Assembly: GCF_004331345.1 (NCBI RefSeq)
Contig: NZ_SJJZ01000005.1
Span: 124,001 to 188,000, forward strand
Source of the DNA: Kribbella soli
GTDB lineage: Bacteria > Actinomycetota > Actinomycetes > Propionibacteriales > Kribbellaceae
Direction: 5' to 3'
DNA length: 64,000 nt
The notes under the pieces are model-generated. The model made no database searches. It was given only the letters and a program-made list of their open reading frames with translations, and was not told the DNA's origin. Position numbers and translations under genes: made by a program. Numbering within the stretch: the first letter of the stretch is position 1; every line of letters begins with the position of its first letter. This document shows positions 59,158 through 64,000 of this stretch, piece after piece.

Positions 59158-60548
59158 GTATCGAGAAGTGGGGCCTGCACGAGCTCACGTTGTCCGGGCC
59201 CTCTGAGGGCAATCCGTTCACCTTGGAGTTCCAGGTCACGTACCAGTTCCGGAACCGGATGGTCACCGTCGACGGCTTCTACGACGGTGACGGGACCTAC
59301 CAGGCGCGGTTCTCGCCGGACCGGGAGGGCGAGTGGTCGTACATCACGTCGAGCTCCGCACCCGAGCTCGACGGCCGGCGCGGGAGCTTTGTGTGCACCC
59401 CGCCGGGGCCTGGGAACCACGGGCCGGTCGACGTACTCGGCAGGCACCACTTCTCGTACGCCGACGGCACCCGGTACGACTGCATCGGCACCACCTGCTA
59501 CCACTGGACGTACGAGACGAAGGAGCTGCAGGAGCTCACGCTCGACTCGTTGCGCTCGGCACCGTTCGACAAGGTGCGGATGTGCCTGCTCCCCACGGAC
59601 GGGATGCGCCCCGACCGCACGCCGTTCGCCGGAACGACACCCGGTTCTGTCGACGTGGATCGGTACGACCCCGTGTTTTTCCAGGAGTTCGAGGCACGGG
59701 TGGCGGACCTGCTGGCGCTCGGCATCCAGGCGGACCTCATCCTGTTCCACCCGTACGACCGCGGTGTGTGGGGCTTCGACCGGATGACCCCGGCGCAGGA
59801 CGCGGCGTATCTGCGGTACGTCGTCGCGCGGCTGGCGGCGTACCGGAACGTCTGGTGGTCGCTGTCGAACGAGTACGACTTCAACCACGAGAAGACGATC
59901 GCGGACTGGGACCGGTTGCTGCAGCTGGTGCAGCGGTACGACCCGTACCAGCGGCTGCGGTCGATCCACAACGGCACCAAGATGTACGAGGTCTTCACGC
60001 CGTACGACTTCGGCAAGCCGTGGATCACCCATCAGAGCGTGCAGCACTGGGACGGCGCCGAGGTCGCGGCCTGGCGGGACTGCCCGAAGCCGGTGGTGAT
60101 CGACGAGATCGGCTATGAGGGCAACGCCGGCCGCCGCTGGGGAAACCTGACCGCCGACGAGATGGTGCACCGGTTCTGGCAGGGCATGTCGCTCGGCGGG
60201 TACGTCGGGCACGGCGAGTCGTTCGTCGACCGGGAGACCCGCGCGTGGATCTCGATCGGCGGCCGGCTGTACGGCGAGAGTCCGGAGCGGATCGACTTCC
60301 TCCGGGCCGTATTCGCCGGACTGCCGCGGCAGTCGGACGGTGAGGTCGACGCGGACCGCTGCGTCCTGCACTACCTCGGCGACCGCCAACCGTCCGCTGT
60401 CGAGCTGGACCTGCCGGACGGCTCGCCCTTCCACTTCGACCTGATCGACACGCGGGCGATGACCATCACCCCGCTGGCCGAGTACTCCGGCCCGAGCCAC
60501 ATCCCACTGCCCGCCACCCCGTACCTCGCCCTGAGAGGGACCCGATGA
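59154..60548 (+). CDS. DUF5060/apiosidase-like (DUF4038-type) glycoside hydrolase
   Basis: A 464-aa protein whose ATG overlaps the preceding TGA. Residues 1-90 are a DUF5060 beta-sandwich (TLEFQVTYQFRNRMVTVDGFYDG; RFSPDREGEWSY). The rest is a TIM barrel of the DUF4038/GH140-like type: YDCIGTTCYHW, FDKVRMCLLPTDG, VWWSLSNEYDF with E240, and PVVIDEIGYEGNAG with E318. The two glutamates occupy the acid/base and nucleophile positions of clan-A-like barrels. Known GH140 enzymes release apiose-linked branches of rhamnogalacturonan II. No signal peptide, so it acts on imported oligosaccharides. It is followed by a diverged paralogue. Confidence 0.82.
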   Translation: MSIEKWGLHELTLSGPSEGNPFTLEFQVTYQFRNRMVTVDGFYDGDGTYQARFSPDREGEWSYITSSSAPELDGRRGSFVCTPPGPGNHGPVDVLGRHHFSYADGTRYDCIGTTCYHWTYETKELQELTLDSLRSAPFDKVRMCLLPTDGMRPDRTPFAGTTPGSVDVDRYDPVFFQEFEARVADLLALGIQADLILFHPYDRGVWGFDRMTPAQDAAYLRYVVARLAAYRNVWWSLSNEYDFNHEKTIADWDRLLQLVQRYDPYQRLRSIHNGTKMYEVFTPYDFGKPWITHQSVQHWDGAEVAAWRDCPKPVVIDEIGYEGNAGRRWGNLTADEMVHRFWQGMSLGGYVGHGESFVDRETRAWISIGGRLYGESPERIDFLRAVFAGLPRQSDGEVDADRCVLHYLGDRQPSAVELDLPDGSPFHFDLIDTRAMTITPLAEYSGPSHIPLPATPYLALRGTR

Positions 60549-61759
60549 CGTCAGTAGCACGCTGGGACGTGCTCGAACTACCTGTGCCCGGACCGGCCGG
60601 CGTGCTCTTCCGCCACACCTCCGGCGCTACCGCGTACGCCGAACCGTTCCAGTCGGACGACGGTTGGCTCGTCCGCTACAGCCCTGATCTGGAAGGCACT
60701 TGGTCGTACGACGGCGGGTCGCTGGAGTGCACGCCTGCGACCTCACGCGGTCCTGTCCGTCGCTCCGGCACCACGCTGCGCTGGGCGGACGGTACGCCGT
60801 ACCACCCACTCACGACCGCCTGGTTCGGCGACCCGCAGCAGTGGGCCGCCGCCCGCCCGGCGCTCGCGGCCTCGCCGTTCAACCGCGTCCGGTTGAAGGT
60901 GTCCGACGGTATCGAGGATCAGGTCCGCGACCTGCTGGCCGCCGATATCGTCGCCGACATCGTCCTGCCGACGGACTCGTCTGTTGTTCGCGCCGCGGTG
61001 AATCGGCTCGCCGCCTACCGAAACGTCACCTGGTGTCTGGAGTCGGCCGACAACTCGCGCGAGTTGGCCGAGCTGATTGCTGAGCTCGACTCCAGTCGCC
61101 ACCTGATCTCGATGCATGAGGCAACCGATCCGGGACCGCCTTGGCTGACTCACCTAAGTGTCCGGCTGGAGAACCTCCGTGGTGTGTCGGCGTTGCGCCT
61201 GGCCCACGCCAAGCCCGTGTTCGTCGACGCATGCGGCCATGAAGGCAACGGCACCACCCCCGACACCAGCCTCCGGCCGGAGGAGATGCTGACCCGCATC
61301 TGGGAAGGGACGGTGCGCGGGGCGTACGTCACGCACGGCGAGTGGTACGTCGACCCGTCGTCTGTGAGCGTGGTGCCGTGGTCGGACGGTGGCAGCCGGC
61401 CTAGTGGTGTCGTTGCGCAACGGCTGCGGCTGTTGCGGGAGGTGCTGGACGAGCTGCCCGACGGCGTGGAGCCGATCGACGACTACCGCGACGCCCCGAC
61501 GCTCGCGGTCCCTGGCTCGTACTACCTCCAGTACCTCGGCGAGCACCAGTTCCCGGACCGCACGTTCTCCCTACCCGAGGGCGAGTACGACGTCGAAGTA
61601 CTAGATGTGTGGAACCACTCGGTACGCCGTACCCGCGAGAGCGTCGCTGGTGCTGGTGCTGGTGCTGGTGCTGGTGCTGGTGGTCGTGGTGCTGGCACGT
61701 TGACTGTTCGGCTGCCCGGCACGCAGTACCAGGCTATTCAGATCCGCCGGACGTCCTGA
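60545..61759 (+). CDS. Catalytically degenerate paralogue of the upstream apiosidase-like protein
   Basis: A 404-aa protein starting in an ATGA overlap with its paralogue. It keeps the same order of segments: RYSPDLEGTWSYDGG matches the DUF5060 end, and AAYRNVTWCLESADN, PVFVDACGHEGNG and AYVTHGEWYVDP match AAYRNVWWSLSNEYD, PVVIDEIGYEGNA and GYVGHGESFVDR. Both catalytic glutamates are lost: E240 becomes A168 and E318 becomes A229. The N-terminal sandwich is shortened. The frame is intact and codon use normal, so it is a maintained protein rather than decay, perhaps a sugar-binding or regulatory partner. Near the C-terminus (GCTGGT)6 at 61646-61681 encodes an Ala-Gly run. Confidence 0.8.
   Translation: MTSVARWDVLELPVPGPAGVLFRHTSGATAYAEPFQSDDGWLVRYSPDLEGTWSYDGGSLECTPATSRGPVRRSGTTLRWADGTPYHPLTTAWFGDPQQWAAARPALAASPFNRVRLKVSDGIEDQVRDLLAADIVADIVLPTDSSVVRAAVNRLAAYRNVTWCLESADNSRELAELIAELDSSRHLISMHEATDPGPPWLTHLSVRLENLRGVSALRLAHAKPVFVDACGHEGNGTTPDTSLRPEEMLTRIWEGTVRGAYVTHGEWYVDPSSVSVVPWSDGGSRPSGVVAQRLRLLREVLDELPDGVEPIDDYRDAPTLAVPGSYYLQYLGEHQFPDRTFSLPEGEYDVEVLDVWNHSVRRTRESVAGAGAGAGAGAGGRGAGTLTVRLPGTQYQAIQIRRTS
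61646..61681 (+). repeat. Hexanucleotide tandem repeat (GCTGGT)6
   Basis: Six perfect copies of GCTGGT encode an alternating Ala-Gly stretch close to the C-terminus of the degenerate paralogue. Gain or loss of units would keep the frame, so it would change linker length only. Confidence 0.9.
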
Positions 61760-63879
61760 TGCCCGCGCTGACGTCTGGACCGCGCCAGGCTTCGTTGCGT
61801 CGCACGCCAGACGGTGTGGTGCTGGAGCTCGGCCAGGTCGACGGTCCGGCCTACCTGGAACGCCCACTAGGCGACCTCCTCACCTGCTCGGCCGGCCGCC
61901 CCTGGCAGCCCAGTCCGCTGACGTCTCCCGACGGATGGTGGATCTCGCGGCGTCCCGTGGAGCACCGGGCCGGCTGCCGGACCGGACCGCTCGCGGTCGA
62001 GGTGCGGTTGGCGTTCGACGACGGCGACCGCCTAAACCTCGAGCTCCGCTGGCGCAACACGAGCAAGCGCCGCGTCGCCGACCTAGCCGTCGGGCTGCTG
62101 CTCGACCTCGGCCGGGTGAAGGACAGCCAGCTCACCGTCCCCGGACTGATCTACAACGACAACCCGTCCGCCGACCCGGCCCGCGCCGTACCGCGCATCG
62201 GCCCGACCCCAGGCGGCGGCTTCGTCGCCGAGGAGGACCGGCTCCCGATCCCGGGCATCAACCTCGAATGGCGCGACGGCCGCGAACGCCGCTGGCTGTC
62301 CGTCTTCTCGCGCCCACAAGCACGCCGCTCGGGCGACGGTCAGGTCCGGTACGGCTCGCTCGGCGCGATCCGGCAGGACGGTCCGGTGATCGCGGCGCTC
62401 AGCGGCGTACTGATGTTCGACGGCAAGCAGGACGTCCGGTACGTCAGCAAGGCGGAGACCGAGGCGACCGACGACGGGTACCTCACGCTGCGCCCCGGTG
62501 AGGTCTACACCCAGCATCTGATCCTCGACTGGGGACTGCAGGATCTCCGCGGTCACGCCTTCCGGCACCTTGTTGAGAGTGCCCGCACGATCTTCACCGC
62601 CGCGGGTGCGCGCGCGCTGGGTCTCGACGAGCTCATCACCTTGAAGACCGTTGCCCTGGACAACCGGTGGTTCCAGTCCGGGACCGTGGCCGGGTACACC
62701 AAGTTCAGCGACATCCCCGGCAACGGGCCGCGCAAGCCTCGGCACTTCATGTACGGCTGGACCGGCCAGGCGCTGAAGCTCGCTTGGTGCGATGCGCAGG
62801 TCGGCTTCAACGCCCGGGACCGCCTCCGCATCGACCGCTGCCGCGCGGCCGTCGAGTTCTACCTGGCCGGAAGCCCGACGCCCTCTCCAGGCTTGCGCCA
62901 CAACGCGTACCAGGTCAGCACCCGCCGCTGGACCAGCTTCCGCGCCGGCAACCGCCCGATGGTCTCCAGCCGGGCGTACGGCGAGACGATCAGCGACCTG
63001 GCCGACATCATCACCCTCTTCCGCCACCACGACGAACCCGTCCCACCCTCGTGGCTCGACGCCCTCGAAGAAGCCATGACCTTCCTCCGCACCTCCCCGC
63101 CCGCTCCACCCGGCGCCTCTTCCCGCGCCCCGGCGTCCGCGGCCGCTCAATTGGCTGATGGGACTTTCCCGGTGGGATGGCGACTCGACGGCACCCCGGC
63201 TGCGACGACGGTTTCCGCGGCGGGCATCCCGTGCGTACTTGCCGCATTGAAGGCCTCCGAGGTCCTCGACGACGCCGAACTGTTGGCCGAGGCAACCATC
63301 TGGCTGTCCCGGTACCACGACCAGCACGCACGGACCTTCGACCGCCCGTTCTCCCGCTCCACCCTGGACGCGGCCTGCGAGGACAAAGAAGCCGGCATGT
63401 ACTACTTCATGGCCGCCTACGAACTCTTCCGCCGCACCGGCGACCCGCTGTACGCCACCTGGTGCGAAGTAGCCGCCGACTGGCTCCTCACCTGGGTCTA
63501 CGTCTGGTCCCCGGAACAGGACGAGGACTCACCCCTCCACACCGCAGGCTTCAACGCGATCGGCTGGCCGACCGTCAGCGTCCAGAACCACCACCTCGAC
63601 GCCTTCTTCCCGACGTACGAACTCCTCTCCTTCGGCCTGACCACCAACCGCCCCGCGTACGTGGCCGCTGCCCGAACCACCCTCCACGCCCTCACCCAAG
63701 GCGTCGCCACCGCCCCGAACGACTGGAACTTCCCCCTCCCCGGCGAACAAGGCGAAGCCGTCTTCCAAACCCACTGGCAACGCCGAGGCCACACCAACAC
63801 CTGGAACCCCAGCTGGGTAATAGCCGTCCCCCTAGCCAACGCCCTCCGAACCCAGCCCCTCCAGCCGACCGACGACTGA
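61759..63879 (+). CDS. Unknown protein of the polysaccharide locus, probable (alpha/alpha) barrel
   Basis: A 706-aa protein from the ATG overlapping the previous stop (TGATG). I do not recognise the family. The first 300 residues are beta-rich with segments such as EVRLAFDDGDRLNLELRWRN and IPGINLEWRDGRERRWLSVF, suggesting a super-sandwich like those at the N-termini of lyases and (alpha/alpha)6 glycosidases. From about residue 300 the sequence becomes helical, with RHFMYGWTGQALKLAWCDAQ, SRAYGETISDLADIITLF, DKEAGMYYFMAAYELFRRTG and GWPTVSVQNHHLDAFF, the last rich in aromatic and acidic residues as in an active-site cleft. No signal peptide. Function is probably cleavage of an imported pectin-derived oligosaccharide, inferred from context only. 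Confidence 0.72.
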   Translation: MPALTSGPRQASLRRTPDGVVLELGQVDGPAYLERPLGDLLTCSAGRPWQPSPLTSPDGWWISRRPVEHRAGCRTGPLAVEVRLAFDDGDRLNLELRWRNTSKRRVADLAVGLLLDLGRVKDSQLTVPGLIYNDNPSADPARAVPRIGPTPGGGFVAEEDRLPIPGINLEWRDGRERRWLSVFSRPQARRSGDGQVRYGSLGAIRQDGPVIAALSGVLMFDGKQDVRYVSKAETEATDDGYLTLRPGEVYTQHLILDWGLQDLRGHAFRHLVESARTIFTAAGARALGLDELITLKTVALDNRWFQSGTVAGYTKFSDIPGNGPRKPRHFMYGWTGQALKLAWCDAQVGFNARDRLRIDRCRAAVEFYLAGSPTPSPGLRHNAYQVSTRRWTSFRAGNRPMVSSRAYGETISDLADIITLFRHHDEPVPPSWLDALEEAMTFLRTSPPAPPGASSRAPASAAAQLADGTFPVGWRLDGTPAATTVSAAGIPCVLAALKASEVLDDAELLAEATIWLSRYHDQHARTFDRPFSRSTLDAACEDKEAGMYYFMAAYELFRRTGDPLYATWCEVAADWLLTWVYVWSPEQDEDSPLHTAGFNAIGWPTVSVQNHHLDAFFPTYELLSFGLTTNRPAYVAAARTTLHALTQGVATAPNDWNFPLPGEQGEAVFQTHWQRRGHTNTWNPSWVIAVPLANALRTQPLQPTDD

Positions 63880-63886
63880 CAACCCA

Positions 63887-64000
63887 ATGACTGACCATCT
63901 GATCACCAACTACGGAGCCGAGGCCGACCACGACGCCCGCGCCGACCTGCACAGCGCCGGTGTGGATTGTGCTGGTGTGGACCGTGGGGATGTGGATTGC
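63887..64000 (+). CDS. Start of a further gene, truncated by the window edge
   Basis: An ATG 7 nt after the previous stop opens a frame that stays open for 38 codons to the edge, beginning MTDHLITNYGAEADHDARAD. No strong ribosome site is visible, but tight spacing and strand fit the operon. The opening loosely resembles the start of beta-helix pectinases; too little is present to name it. Confidence 0.4.
   Translation, partial: MTDHLITNYGAEADHDARADLHSAGVDCAGVDRGDVDC

Overview
The window is a 64 kb stretch of high-GC actinobacterial chromosome. Third codon positions are strongly G/C, GTG starts and 1-4 nt start/stop overlaps are common, and several genes look leaderless. The housekeeping backbone is argS-lysA-hom-thrC-thrB-rho-rpmE-prfA-prmC ... 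sua5-wecA-atpI-atpBEFHAGDC-DUF2550. That order, together with a large plant-polysaccharide locus, suggests a soil member of the Propionibacteriales such as Kribbella. The genus is an inference from gene order and content, not from any database comparison.

Region 1-6.1 kb holds two divergent gene sets. Leftwards run an FAD oxidoreductase, a DUF1365 protein and a truncated cyclopropane-fatty-acid synthase-like gene. Rightwards run a MerR regulator with a cobalamin-binding domain and the CarH/LitR photoreceptor signature, a SDR-like/DUF2867 protein, a SRPBCC protein and a short-chain dehydrogenase. The space between them has a near-consensus leftward promoter (TTGACA-N17-TAATCT) with a palindrome in its spacer and two near-identical 16-bp direct repeats. 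This looks like a light/B12-controlled membrane or stress regulon. Region 6.1-10.9 kb holds a divergent aldo/keto reductase and AraC regulator, tRNA-Arg(CCG), a TnpB-only IS605/IS1341-type element with a recognisable right end, a possible gene remnant, a PspC-domain protein and a lipoprotein.

Region 10.9-22 kb is the argS/lysA/threonine operon, then rho with a long Arg/Asn/Asp-rich insertion, rpmE, prfA and prmC. From 22.1 to 28 kb the usual prmC-sua5 adjacency is broken by palindromic elements and a leftward block: endonuclease/phosphatase, lipoprotein of unknown role, AfsR/SARP-type regulator and adenosine deaminase. From 28.1 to 38.8 kb come sua5 (with an acidic repetitive tail), a WecA/TagO-like transferase, and a complete F1Fo ATP synthase operon with two assembly genes and a DUF2550 gene.

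Region 38.8-64 kb is accessory. It opens with a secreted esterase, a THUMP-type RNA methyltransferase and a secreted DUF6351 hydrolase. A carbohydrate-utilisation locus follows, with a divergent promoter region carrying two identical LacI-type operators. GH2 and GH127 genes run left. Running right are a Tat-secreted PL1-like lyase, an Opp-family ABC transporter (two permeases, two ATPases, one lipoprotein binding protein), a second unrelated binding protein, a BNR-repeat hydrolase, an apiosidase-like DUF5060/DUF4038 enzyme, a paralogue of that enzyme in which both candidate catalytic glutamates are alanine, a 706-aa protein of unknown function, and the start of one more gene at the edge. The combination points to uptake and breakdown of complex pectin fragments, possibly rhamnogalacturonan-type; the substrate is inferred.
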